From Actinomycetota bacterium (GTDB lineage: Bacteria > Actinomycetota > Acidimicrobiia > Acidimicrobiales > Acidimicrobiaceae): 14,611 nucleotides of DNA. The stretch lies in NCBI GenBank assembly GCA_027318945.1, contig DAHVOF010000115.1:1-14611 (forward strand). The letters run 5' to 3'. The notes beneath the pieces were generated by a model, which was not told the DNA's origin, ran no database searches, and saw nothing but the letters and a program-made list of their open reading frames with translations. Shown piece by piece: positions 6,661 through 14,431 of the stretch (within the stretch, counting starts at the first letter, position 1; every line of letters begins with the position of its first letter). A program made the translations under genes and the position numbers.

Positions 6661-7515
6661 TTGAGTATCGAAAAGGTGCTGGTCGTTGGTTTGGGAATGA
6701 TGGGTCATGGCATCGCCCAGACCTCGGCACAGGCGGGGTTGACCACGTTTGTATACGATACCAACGAGGGTGCGCGCAACCGTGGTGTCGAGCGAATCAC
6801 TGACCAAGTCATGGGTCGAGTTGCGAAGGGTAAGTTAAACCAAGACGAGGCCGAGACCATCCTTGGCCGAATCATCCCTGTTTCTAATTTCGACGAGGCT
6901 AAGGAGGCCGATCTAGTCATAGAGGCCGTATTTGAAGACCTCGATCTCAAGCGGGATGTTTTTCGGGCGCTTGACAAGGTGATGCCCGAACGCACAATTT
7001 TTGCTTCAAATACTTCTGCACTGCCTATAAGCCCGATGGCCGCCGTGACACAGAGACCGGAACGATTCATAGGTGTGCATTTTCACAGCCCGGTAGTGGT
7101 CATGCGTCTTGTCGAGGTCATTCGCGGGCTCAGGACTAGCGACGAGACTCTGGCCGCCGTGCAGGAGTTTTTGCAGAAGGTGCAGAAGTCTCCCGTAGAA
7201 GTAAAGAAGGATTCGCCAGGTTTCATCACAAACAGGGTGTACATGCCGATGTTCAATGAGGCCGTGTGGACTGTGTACGAAGGGGTTTCAACGGCGGCAG
7301 ACGTTGACCAGGCCATGAGGGATGGCTTCAACTTTCCTATGGGCCCTCTTCAGCTGGGTGACTTCGTCGGTTTGGACACCATGCTTCATATCTTGGAAGA
7401 TCTCCATGAGAAGTGTGGCGGAAACAAGTTCCTTCCGTGCCCACTGCACAGGTCGCTGGTTGCGTCCGGCTACCTTGGCAGGAAGTCTGGCCAGGGATTC
7501 TATGTCTACGAGTAA
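6661..7515 (+). CDS. 3-hydroxyacyl-CoA dehydrogenase 1
   Basis: A 284-residue, two-domain, NAD-dependent 3-hydroxyacyl-CoA dehydrogenase that oxidises a 3-hydroxyacyl-CoA to the 3-oxoacyl-CoA. The Rossmann domain opens with GLGMMGHG (10-17). The catalytic region has S119 in ASNTSALP, H140 in GVHFHSP, E152 in RLVEVIRG and N191 in GFITNRVYMP. The C-terminal dimerisation domain ends in GRKSGQGFYVYE, typical of the family. One oddity: the usual HFFNP reads HFHSP, so the conserved Asn after the catalytic His is Ser, which may reflect an unusual substrate. The start is TTG 6661, preceded by GAAGGG. It lies 17 bases after the amidohydrolase gene and 52 before the thiolase gene. A second paralogue is at 10349-11227. 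Confidence 0.93.
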   Translation: MSIEKVLVVGLGMMGHGIAQTSAQAGLTTFVYDTNEGARNRGVERITDQVMGRVAKGKLNQDEAETILGRIIPVSNFDEAKEADLVIEAVFEDLDLKRDVFRALDKVMPERTIFASNTSALPISPMAAVTQRPERFIGVHFHSPVVVMRLVEVIRGLRTSDETLAAVQEFLQKVQKSPVEVKKDSPGFITNRVYMPMFNEAVWTVYEGVSTAADVDQAMRDGFNFPMGPLQLGDFVGLDTMLHILEDLHEKCGGNKFLPCPLHRSLVASGYLGRKSGQGFYVYE

Positions 7516-7567
7516 TTGGTTGCTCGGGTCTGCTTCGTGGCTAATTCAGTGACAAGGGAGTGATTCA

Positions 7568-8752
7568 TTGGAAGAGATTGTAATTGTCGGAGCGGCGCGA
7601 ACTCCCTTAGGGCGGTTCGGCGGAACGCTCAGGGATGTTGCGACGGCTGACTTGGGTGCCGCGGCAATCCGGGGCGCGCTCGAGAACGGAAACATTTCTC
7701 CAGTTGAGATCGATTCCGTATTGTTTGGGCATTGCCGACAAGCCGGAAATGGTCCCAATCCCGTGAGAACGGCAGCCGTGCGTGCAGGGATTCCAACATC
7801 TGCGCCCGCGGCGACGATCAACATGGCGTGCCCTTCAGGGATGAAAAGCGTGATGTTGGCATGCCAGTCCATCTGGTCGGGCGAGTCGAGGACAGTCGTC
7901 GCAGGTGGCATGGAATCTATGAGCACAATGCCATTCATGATGCGAAACCTGCGCTGGGAAGGTATCAAGCTTGGCAATCGGGTTCTCGAGGACGCCTGGA
8001 GCGACACGGTGGATCCGTTGTGCGGGATGACTATGGGCCAGACTGCGGAGCTTCTCGTTACAAAGTACGGGATCAGCAGGGAGGAGCAGGATGCATTTGC
8101 ATTGGAATCCCATCAAAAGGCAGCGGCTGCTACGGAAAGAGGCTTGTTCAAGTGGGAGATTGCCTCGTCCGCTTCCGTAAAGGAGCTTGATCCCCGGATT
8201 CAGAGTTTGGATCATGACGAGGCTATCCGGCATGATACCTCCATGGAAAAGCTGGGTCGCCTCAGTCCTGCGTTCGATGAAGCGGGTTCTGTGACTGCTG
8301 GAAACTCGTGCAGCATGGGTGATGGTGGAGTGGCTCTGGTCGTCACGAGTCGCGAATTGGCGGAGCAGAGGGGATGGACTCCATTATTCTCCGTGGCATC
8401 ATTTGCTCAGGTGGCGGTGGAGCCTCGGTTCATGGGTGAGGGCCCGGGCGTTGCCATTCCGGCTGCGCTCGCCAAGGCAGGCATGGTGCTGGCGGACATG
8501 GACTTCATCGAGGTTAACGAGGCTTTTGCAGTTCAGGTGCTCGTAAACGAGCGCATGTTGGGTTGGGATCGTGGGAAGGTTAATGTTCACGGCGGGGCAA
8601 TCGCCATGAGCCATCCGACCGGGATATCCGGAGCCAGAATCCTCGTGGCTTTGTACAACATCTTGCGGACGAACGATTCCGAATTTGGAGTTGCTGGTAT
8701 CTGCGGCGGGGGAGGCGTAAGCACAGCCATGGTGATTCGCCGAGAGAGCTGA
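7568..8752 (+). CDS. Acetyl-CoA acetyltransferase-type thiolase
   Basis: A 394-residue thiolase, normal in length. It cleaves a 3-oxoacyl-CoA with CoA to acetyl-CoA and a shortened acyl-CoA, or runs in reverse. The nucleophile is C88 in NMACPSG. The other active-site residues are the NEAFA block at 317-321, H349 in AMSHPTGISG and C379 in GICGGGG. The Gly before the active-site His (GHP in most family members) is Ser348, and the C-terminal motif reads CGGGGVSTA instead of CxGxGxGxA; both are mild departures. The start is TTG 7568, with AGGGAG at 7555-7560 seven bases upstream. The preceding dehydrogenase would supply its substrate, so this is likely the carbon-carbon cleavage step of the pathway. 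Confidence 0.93.
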   Translation: MEEIVIVGAARTPLGRFGGTLRDVATADLGAAAIRGALENGNISPVEIDSVLFGHCRQAGNGPNPVRTAAVRAGIPTSAPAATINMACPSGMKSVMLACQSIWSGESRTVVAGGMESMSTMPFMMRNLRWEGIKLGNRVLEDAWSDTVDPLCGMTMGQTAELLVTKYGISREEQDAFALESHQKAAAATERGLFKWEIASSASVKELDPRIQSLDHDEAIRHDTSMEKLGRLSPAFDEAGSVTAGNSCSMGDGGVALVVTSRELAEQRGWTPLFSVASFAQVAVEPRFMGEGPGVAIPAALAKAGMVLADMDFIEVNEAFAVQVLVNERMLGWDRGKVNVHGGAIAMSHPTGISGARILVALYNILRTNDSEFGVAGICGGGGVSTAMVIRRES

Positions 8753-8763
8753 GGCCTTGAAAG

Positions 8764-9543
8764 ATGGAATCTTTGATCGTCTTCACCGTGGATGGGAATG
8801 TCGCCAACATCACTATCAACAGGCCGACTGCAATGAATGCGCTCAGCGAGGCGACGCTAGGGGAGCTTGACGAGGCCTTTTATTCTGTGGCTTCCCAAGA
8901 CGATCTGCGCGTGGTCGTAGTTACCGGAAGCGGTATGAAAGCGTTTTCAGCGGGCGCCGATCTAAACGAGTTCGAGTTGAAAAGTTCTGCTGGGATGATG
9001 TTGCTTTCCGAAAGAGCTCAGGCTCTATATCAGCGGATCCAGGCGATTGGAAAACCGGTAATTGCGGCGGTCAATGGCTTGGCGCTCGGCGCCGGATTTG
9101 AGCTGGCTCTTGCGGCATCGTTGAGGATAATGGCTGACACGGCAAAGGTTGGCTTTCCGGAGATAACGTTAGGGGCTATTCCAGGCTACGGTGGCACACA
9201 ACGTCTTGCGCATGCCGTCGGCCAGGGACGAGCCATAGAGATGCTCCTCACTGGAGAACTGATCACTGTTCAGAGGGCGTTCGACATTGGGTTGGCAAAT
9301 GAGGTTGTCCCGATGGAGGAGCTCATGTCCAGGACGTCGGCACTCGCTCGCAGGTTAGCTGGATTCAGCCCTCTAGCAATGCGGATTCTTCTCCAGGTTT
9401 TCTACCTTGGTAATGACAGTCCGCTCGGCACCGGTCTAGCGCTGGAGAGGATGGGCGTCGCAACGTTATTTGCAAGCGAGGATTTGCGCGAGGGTATAGC
9501 AGCCTTTAAAGATAAGCGAAGCCCGTCGTTTTGCGGGCGGTAG
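8764..9543 (+). CDS. Enoyl-CoA hydratase (crotonase) 1
   Basis: A 259-residue crotonase-fold protein with both catalytic glutamates of classical enoyl-CoA hydratases: E113 in ALGAGFELALA and E133 in GFPEITLGAIPGYGGTQRL. The oxyanion-hole region (FSAGADLNEF) and the C-terminal REGIAAFKDKRSP tail, typical of true hydratases, are also present. It should add water across a 2-enoyl-CoA double bond, feeding one of the 3-hydroxyacyl-CoA dehydrogenases. The ATG start lies 11 bases after the thiolase stop, and the gene is followed 15 bases later by a second crotonase. Confidence 0.93.
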   Translation: MESLIVFTVDGNVANITINRPTAMNALSEATLGELDEAFYSVASQDDLRVVVVTGSGMKAFSAGADLNEFELKSSAGMMLLSERAQALYQRIQAIGKPVIAAVNGLALGAGFELALAASLRIMADTAKVGFPEITLGAIPGYGGTQRLAHAVGQGRAIEMLLTGELITVQRAFDIGLANEVVPMEELMSRTSALARRLAGFSPLAMRILLQVFYLGNDSPLGTGLALERMGVATLFASEDLREGIAAFKDKRSPSFCGR

Positions 9544-9558
9544 AGGTGTGGGTGTGCA

Positions 9559-10323
9559 ATGAGCGAGCTTGTGAAACTTGAGATAGAGGATGGTATAGCT
9601 CGGGTTACGATGAACAGGCCCGACGCATTAAACGCTCTGAACAGGGGGCTCTTTGAGGAACTAGGACACGCGGTTGAAAAGGTCGAAGCCGATCCGGGCC
9701 TGAAGGTAATACTGCTTCGAGGTGAAGGTGGGCGCGCTTTCTGTGTCGGCGTGGATCTCAAGGAGCGTCAAGGTCTGAGTGACGAGGAGGCAGGCGAGTA
9801 CCGGAGGAGGGTTGTCTTTCCGTTCTTCCTCTCGATGAATGAGAGAACCAAGCCCATGGTTGCTGCAGTTTCTGGCTACTGCCTGGGCGGCGGATTTGAA
9901 CTTGCTCTTGCTTCGGATGTTGTCGTTGCGGGAGAGTCGGCGCAATTTGGTTTGCCGGAAGCCCGTTGGGGTTTGATCCCTGCTGGAGGTGCGCTCCAAC
10001 TGCTTACGAGGATAGCTGGTCCTCACAGGACCAAGGAGTTGGCAATGACGGGCCGGCGCATGGATGCCCAGGAAGCACAGTCGATGGGCATCATTTCTCA
10101 TATTGTCCCCGACCATGCCCTAGAGGAAAAGGCGCTCGAGGTCGCAAGGCTTATATGCAGCAATGTTCATATCGCCGTGCGCGGAATAAAGCGGTCGGTG
10201 GATCACGTCATTGATTTTCGGCGGGGGTTTGATTTCGATACAGAAGTGTCAAACGTCTGTTACTTCTCTCCGGAGCGAAAGGCCGCACTTACGAAGTTTG
10301 GAGAAGGGTCCAAGCAGGAATAG
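9559..10323 (+). CDS. Enoyl-CoA hydratase-family protein 2
   Basis: A 254-residue crotonase. Both glutamate positions are kept (E114 in LGGGFELALA and E134 in FGLPEARWGLIPAGGALQLL), so a hydratase reaction is plausible. It differs from crotonase 1 in the C-terminal third (RRGFDFDTEVSNVCYFSPERKAALTKF), which suggests another substrate, for example a longer or cyclic enoyl-CoA (inference). The oxyanion-hole segment is FCVGVDLKER. The ATG start follows AGAGG by about 11 bases. It sits between crotonase 1 and the second 3-hydroxyacyl-CoA dehydrogenase, a pairing that suggests a second hydration-oxidation round. Confidence 0.9.
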   Translation: MSELVKLEIEDGIARVTMNRPDALNALNRGLFEELGHAVEKVEADPGLKVILLRGEGGRAFCVGVDLKERQGLSDEEAGEYRRRVVFPFFLSMNERTKPMVAAVSGYCLGGGFELALASDVVVAGESAQFGLPEARWGLIPAGGALQLLTRIAGPHRTKELAMTGRRMDAQEAQSMGIISHIVPDHALEEKALEVARLICSNVHIAVRGIKRSVDHVIDFRRGFDFDTEVSNVCYFSPERKAALTKFGEGSKQE

Positions 10324-10348
10324 AGATAGATGAGATGAAGGGTGCTGA

Positions 10349-11227
10349 ATGAATAAGGTAGCGGTTGTCGGAGCTGGCAGCATGGGTAGGCAGATTGCCC
10401 TGCACTGCGCGCTGAAGGGTTTGGATGCCTCCATCTACGATGTTTCCGGGACAGTGCTGTCCGCGGCAAGGGAGTTTTCCGGAGATTATCTGGATTCTCG
10501 CGTTGCCAAGAATCGCATCACGCCTGAACTGCGGGACGATACGATAGGACGATTGAAATTTGCGGATTCGCTTGAATCGTGCGTGGATGGCGCGTCTGTT
10601 GTGATCGAAGCGATAATAGAAGACTTTGCACCTAAGGCGACACTATTCGAGGTGCTCGGACATCTATGTCCTCGTTCAACAATCTTGGCGTCAAATAGCT
10701 CAAACATTGTCGGGTCGCGCTTGGCTGCTGTTACGGAATTTCCGGAACGGGTGGTGAATTTGCATTTTTTCAACCCAGTGCTTGTAATGGATCTTGTAGA
10801 GGTAGTTCTACATCCGGCAGTTACGCCGGAGGTTGAACGAAAGGCCCTGGCATTTTGCAAAGAGATCGACCGCACTTCAATAGTGGTGCGCAAGGAGGTG
10901 CCTGGCTTCGTGGTGAACCGCATATTCAGAGCGCTTACGAGGGAGGCGATGAACCTGTTGGAAGGCGGATTTGCTTCCGCGGAGGACATCGACCTTGCTG
11001 TGACACGAGGCCTTGGGCATCCAATGGGGCCGTTTTACCTGATGGATGTCGCCGGAGTAGACGTGACCTATCTTGCCAGGCTAGATGAATACCGAGAGAC
11101 AGGGAACGAAGCGGCCAAACCCAATGAGATTCTAGAGAGGCTTTATCACGAGGGCCGCTGGGGAAAGAAAGTTGGCAAGGGATTCTATGACTATCCGGAG
11201 AATTTTGAGAAAAGGGAGGGCCGGTGA
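10349..11227 (+). CDS. 3-hydroxyacyl-CoA dehydrogenase 2
   Basis: A 292-residue NAD-dependent 3-hydroxyacyl-CoA dehydrogenase with the GAGSMG nucleotide loop (8-13), a catalytic-region serine (S117 or S118 in ASNSSN), H139 in NLHFFNP, E151 in DLVEVVL and N190 in GFVVNRIFR. The end reads GKKVGKGFYDYPE. Unlike the first paralogue it keeps the canonical HFFNP motif, so the two probably act on different intermediates. The ATG start is preceded by GAAGGG six bases upstream. Its TGA overlaps the GTG start of the CoA-transferase-like gene (GTGA), indicating translational coupling. Confidence 0.93.
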   Translation: MNKVAVVGAGSMGRQIALHCALKGLDASIYDVSGTVLSAAREFSGDYLDSRVAKNRITPELRDDTIGRLKFADSLESCVDGASVVIEAIIEDFAPKATLFEVLGHLCPRSTILASNSSNIVGSRLAAVTEFPERVVNLHFFNPVLVMDLVEVVLHPAVTPEVERKALAFCKEIDRTSIVVRKEVPGFVVNRIFRALTREAMNLLEGGFASAEDIDLAVTRGLGHPMGPFYLMDVAGVDVTYLARLDEYRETGNEAAKPNEILERLYHEGRWGKKVGKGFYDYPENFEKREGR

Positions 11228-12486
11228 GGCAGCTAGAGACCTTTGACGAACTGCTACCGAAGCTGGCCAGCGGTTCGAAAATCGTGATGCACTCCGCCGC
11301 AGCCGAACCAAGATGGCTTGAAGAGCAGCTTGCCGCAGAAGGCTCCGGCCTGTCTGGCCTGGAGATATATATGATGTCGCCGATGGCTACGGTTCCATTC
11401 GCATCTCTGGCGCCCGAGCATTTGAAGATTCACGCATGGGTGCCGGGGCGTGGTCTGCGAAGAGTCGCAGGGGATGGCAGCATCGTGTACCACCGGCTCC
11501 CGCTCTCGAAGATCCCAGACCTGTATTTATCTGGGACGGAGCGTGTAGACGTGCTGTTTTTACACCTTTCCCCACCTGACGACCAAGGACAGATGTCTCT
11601 TGGAGTTTCTGTTGATTACATGCCTGCGGTAATGGCGTGCAAGCCTCTCATCGTTGCGGAAATAGATGAGCTGATGCCGCATACCTTCGGAGATACCTGT
11701 ATAACAGCCGACCAGGTGGATTTCTGGTTCTCCGCTGACGAGGGCGCTCTCGAAGTGACTTCTCCGCCCATAGATGAGGGCGAGAGGCGCATTGCCCAGA
11801 CCATCGCTGATTTAGTGGTTGATGGAGCCATTCTTCAGACTGGAGTCGGGTCTATACCGGACGCAATGCTCCAAGAGCTTGCGGCAAACCCGCCGCGAAA
11901 TCTGGGCATACATACCGGAGTGTTCACAGATGGAGTTGCCGAGCTCGCATCTACCGGTAATGTAACAAACGCGACCAAACCACCTCATTCCCGTAAGATG
12001 GTTACTGCGATGGCTTGGGGAAGTCCGGCGATCTACAAGTATCTCGATCATAATAACGACGTGGAATTCCGGTCTTGTGCTTTTACTCACAACGCTGACG
12101 TCCTGCGTGAGATGGAGCACCTGTATGCCATAAACAGCGCTTTACAGATCGATCTGCAGGGAAAGGCGAACGCAGAGCAGCTTGGTAGCCGGATTATCTC
12201 AGCTCCTGGCGGACTGCCCGATTTTGCTCCGGCCGCGCGTGCCGCTTCGAAGGGGCTAAGCATTGTTGCACTTCGCGCTACTTCGCGGGATGGATCGAAA
12301 AGCAATATTGTGTCGCGGCTGGCTGACGATATTCCGGTGACGCTTCCAGAAGGCCAAATTGATTTCGTGGTGACGGAGTTTGGCGCTGCGGACTTAAGAA
12401 ATCTGCCACCCTCACGCGTGGCCAAGGCTTTGATTAGTGTGTCCCACCCTGATTTTCGGGATGAGCTTGCTCGGACTGCCGACTAG
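11224..12486 (+). CDS. Acetyl-CoA hydrolase / 4-hydroxybutyrate CoA-transferase-like protein, catalytic Glu apparently missing
   Basis: A 420-residue protein of the acetyl-CoA hydrolase/transferase family, normal in length. The C-terminal domain is clear: IVSRLADDIPVTLPEGQ, DFVVTEFGAADLR, and KALISVSHPDFRDEL. The family's active-site glutamate normally sits in an H-S-E type motif followed by a D-G; here the matching segment is GIHTGVFTDG (228-237), with Gly232 where Glu is expected (codon GGA). The GGQxDF loop reads GGLPDF. If that alignment is right, the usual glutamyl-CoA ping-pong transfer cannot operate, so the protein may use another mechanism, hydrolyse CoA esters, or have a binding role. 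The GTG start overlaps the stop of the upstream dehydrogenase. Family call is firm, activity uncertain. Confidence 0.85.
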   Translation: MRQLETFDELLPKLASGSKIVMHSAAAEPRWLEEQLAAEGSGLSGLEIYMMSPMATVPFASLAPEHLKIHAWVPGRGLRRVAGDGSIVYHRLPLSKIPDLYLSGTERVDVLFLHLSPPDDQGQMSLGVSVDYMPAVMACKPLIVAEIDELMPHTFGDTCITADQVDFWFSADEGALEVTSPPIDEGERRIAQTIADLVVDGAILQTGVGSIPDAMLQELAANPPRNLGIHTGVFTDGVAELASTGNVTNATKPPHSRKMVTAMAWGSPAIYKYLDHNNDVEFRSCAFTHNADVLREMEHLYAINSALQIDLQGKANAEQLGSRIISAPGGLPDFAPAARAASKGLSIVALRATSRDGSKSNIVSRLADDIPVTLPEGQIDFVVTEFGAADLRNLPPSRVAKALISVSHPDFRDELARTAD

Positions 12487-12506
12487 CACTTACAGTTGGA
12501 GCTACG

Positions 12507-12513
12507 AAGGAGG
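12507..12513 (+). promoter_or_regulatory. Strong ribosome binding site of crotonase 3
   Basis: AAGGAGG, near the full consensus, lies five bases before ATG 12519. It is the strongest Shine-Dalgarno in the operon and suggests high translation of the last gene. Confidence 0.7.
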
Positions 12514-12518
12514 ATCGA

Positions 12519-13274
12519 ATGGCTCAAAGTATGACCGAGGTTTCCCAGCATGGCGATGTGATCTTGTTGGAATTCAATAATCCTGGGATGTTGAATGCGC
12601 TTGATGTTGTGATGGGAGAGGAAATCGTTGAAATTCTGGAATCTGTCAACGCCGAAACTACTCCCGTTGTCGTGATGACTGGGAAGGGTCGGGCATATTG
12701 CGCTGGCGGAGACATCAAGCGCATGGCCAGGGGTGAGGCGGGCTCCGATTACATGACTCGAATGAATAGGCTAGTCAAGGTCATCGCCAATCACGATGCG
12801 GTGATCATTTCAGCGGTGAATGGCCTTGCTTATGGTGGTGGATTCGGATTGGTCTTGGCGAGCGACCTAGCCTTTGCCGCATCGGATGCGAAGCTGGCGA
12901 TGGTCCATGGCGATATAGGCCTAATTCCTGATATGGGCGCTCACTTTTTTCTGCCACGCGTAACTGGGATGAGCTATGCGAAAAATCTGCTCTGGATGGG
13001 GGAACCGATCGACGCGCAGGAGGCGAAGCGGCTTGGTATAGTGCAACAGGTCTGCGAACCGGACGAGCTTGTTTCAGATACGCTTGACTTCGCGCAAAGA
13101 CTTTCTAGCAGGCCTAGGGAAGTGCTCCGCCTTTCGAAGCGGCTCCTACTCAACCTTTCGACGATGTCTTTGAACGACGTGCTGGAAGGCGAAGGACAAG
13201 CCCAGGTGTCTTGTTTTCAAACAAAGGATCATCAAACGCGGCTAAGCGCGCTGTTGGAGAAGCGCAGGTCCTGA
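12519..13274 (+). CDS. Crotonase-fold protein 3, PaaG-like isomerase type
   Basis: A 251-residue crotonase-family protein, but not a classical hydratase. The two hydratase glutamates are replaced, by Gly110 in AYGGGFGLVLA and His130 in LAMVHGDIGLIPD. It keeps Asp138 in GLIPDMGAHFFLPR, which matches the catalytic Asp position of PaaG-type isomerases (1,2-epoxyphenylacetyl-CoA isomerase) and related delta3-delta2-enoyl-CoA isomerases. The following MGEPIDAQEAKRLGIV block also resembles that group. The oxyanion-hole segment is YCAGGDIKRM. It probably shifts a double bond or rearranges a ring in an acyl-CoA (inference). It is the last gene of the operon, 32 bases after the CoA-transferase-like gene. 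Its stop codon lies in the stem of a hairpin. Confidence 0.87.
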   Translation: MAQSMTEVSQHGDVILLEFNNPGMLNALDVVMGEEIVEILESVNAETTPVVVMTGKGRAYCAGGDIKRMARGEAGSDYMTRMNRLVKVIANHDAVIISAVNGLAYGGGFGLVLASDLAFAASDAKLAMVHGDIGLIPDMGAHFFLPRVTGMSYAKNLLWMGEPIDAQEAKRLGIVQQVCEPDELVSDTLDFAQRLSSRPREVLRLSKRLLLNLSTMSLNDVLEGEGQAQVSCFQTKDHQTRLSALLEKRRS

Positions 13275-13293
13275 CGCTGGGTTGTGCGTCAGG
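13270..13293 (+). terminator. Hairpin at the end of the operon
   Basis: CCTGACGC (13270-13277) pairs perfectly with GCGTCAGG (13286-13293) around an eight-base loop. The stop codon of crotonase 3 is inside the left arm. No T-run follows, so a classical intrinsic terminator is doubtful; it may mark or protect the transcript 3' end, or act with Rho. The remaining ~145 bases to the convergent regulator gene show nothing else clear. Confidence 0.4.
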
Positions 13294-13439
13294 TGAGGAT
13301 GCCGTCCCGTAATTTCAGCCGCTGCTCACTCTGCTTAGTTGGTTAGATCGATAGTTCGTCGGGCGGACAGCTTGACGGAGCGTAATAGCGGAGATGGCTT
13401 GTTTGTTCTCTGCTTATGACCATGATGTGGCCCTAAATG

Positions 13440-14129
13440 CTAGTCGATATCGACAAGTGAAATTGTGGGATTCGGGTAATCGAAGTCGCTCTGGATCGAT
13501 GAAAGGCTCTCCTCCTCCAGGAATTTAGTCAGATATACCTCTGATTTCTTGCGATGTTGAGCAGTTAGGATCAGCAGGAGATCTCTATCCTGCTGACTCA
13601 AGCATTCGAGAATCATGTGGTGTTCTCTTATGATCTCCTCGCGCGTAGTCTCACTGACAAGGTATACTGCGCGGTAGGGTTCGGTAAGGCGCCATAACCG
13701 GCCCACCTCTTCTTCGAACAGGCTCATGTTGGCGAGTGCGAAAATTGCAAAATGGAATTCCCTGTTTAGCCGAACCAGATTATTGACGCTGTCCTTCGCT
13801 AGGACGAGTTCATCTTCGAGTTCCTTCAACTTTTCCAAAGCATCAGCATCAGGCCAGCAAATGTTCTTGAGCAGCTCGGTCTCCAGTAACTCTCTCATGC
13901 GGTATGCCTGTTGTAACAGACCCGAACTGAGCCTCGTTACGACATATCCTCTGTTTCGCTGGTATGTTACCAAACCCTCAGCTTCTAATCCCTGAAGCGC
14001 TTCCCTGATGGGACTTCGGCTTACGTTGAGCATTTCAGCTACTTCGGCTTGGCGTACTCGTTGTCCAGGCACTAGAACCCTGCGTAAAATCAAGTCTCTC
14101 ATCTGGTCTATCATGACGTTGTCTGACAT
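13440..14129 (-). CDS. GntR-family transcriptional regulator, FCD (FadR-like) subfamily
   Basis: A 229-residue regulator. The N-terminal winged helix-turn-helix is clear (RQAEVAEMLNVSRSPIREAL followed by GLVTYQRNRGYVV). The C-terminal all-helical FCD domain has family-like conserved His positions in NREFHFAIFALAN, REEIIREHHMIL and ILTAQHRKK, which in relatives bind a metal and frame the effector pocket. FCD regulators usually respond to carboxylic acids or CoA-pathway intermediates and mostly repress. The gene faces the catabolic operon tail to tail. ATG 14129 is chosen because GAGG lies five bases upstream; GTG 14135 would add two residues. A 27-base element shared between its own upstream region and the ligase promoter suggests autoregulation and control of the operon (inference). 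Confidence 0.92.
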   Translation of the reverse strand: MSDNVMIDQMRDLILRRVLVPGQRVRQAEVAEMLNVSRSPIREALQGLEAEGLVTYQRNRGYVVTRLSSGLLQQAYRMRELLETELLKNICWPDADALEKLKELEDELVLAKDSVNNLVRLNREFHFAIFALANMSLFEEEVGRLWRLTEPYRAVYLVSETTREEIIREHHMILECLSQQDRDLLLILTAQHRKKSEVYLTKFLEEESLSSIQSDFDYPNPTISLVDID

Positions 14130-14134
14130 TGACA

Positions 14135-14138
14135 CCTC
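14135..14138 (-). promoter_or_regulatory. Ribosome binding site of the regulator gene
   Basis: GAGG on the minus strand lies five bases before ATG 14129 and overlaps the alternative GTG 14135, which favours the ATG as the start. Confidence 0.5.
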
Positions 14139-14166
14139 GTCTTGAGAAGAGGCGGTGACGAAACTC

Positions 14167-14186
14167 CTGCGCCCTTTTCGGCGCAG
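14167..14186. terminator. Stem-loop in the regulator leader, or plus-strand terminator
   Basis: CTGCGCC (14167-14173) pairs perfectly with GGCGCAG (14180-14186) around CTTTTC. On the plus strand it is followed by AACTTTTT, so it has terminator form for rightward transcripts. Read leftward, it would be a hairpin in the regulator mRNA leader about 40 bases before the start codon. Which role applies is open. Confidence 0.45.
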
Positions 14187-14404
14187 AACTTTTTAGGAAT
14201 TTCGAACCGCATCAAACCGATTACACCTACTTAGCTTTCTAATTAAAACTAGGGAGCGTATCTTTGGCATCGTCACTTGACTTTCCAGCTGCGCGTATGA
14301 GTGGTAGGCCTGCCCGTGGCATGTGCCTGGTGATTGGCGGTCCCAATCTGCACGTTCGTGCTTTCAGCGCGCCGGCCAGCAATGGCTGTTCTGCTACATC
14401 GAAA

Positions 14405-14431
14405 ATTGCATGCATTTATGTAGACAATATT
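14405..14431 (-). repeat. 27-base operator-like element, copy 2
   Basis: This is the exact reverse complement of 3692-3718. Read on the minus strand, in the direction of the regulator gene, it has the same orientation relative to transcription as copy 1 has to the ligase operon. It overlaps the predicted -10 hexamer of the regulator promoter at the same offset of two bases. Confidence 0.65.

Noticed and set aside
13270..13293. Classical Rho-independent terminator after the operon
   Set aside because: The stem is good but no T-run follows, so I keep it only as a hairpin with low confidence as a terminator.
14405..14431. Inverted 27-base pair (with 3692-3718) as mobile-element ends flanking the operon
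   Set aside because: There is no transposase, the copies overlap matched promoter hexamers at identical spacing, and the regulator gene lies inside. An operator pair is simpler, though an inverted repeat of this kind could in principle recombine.
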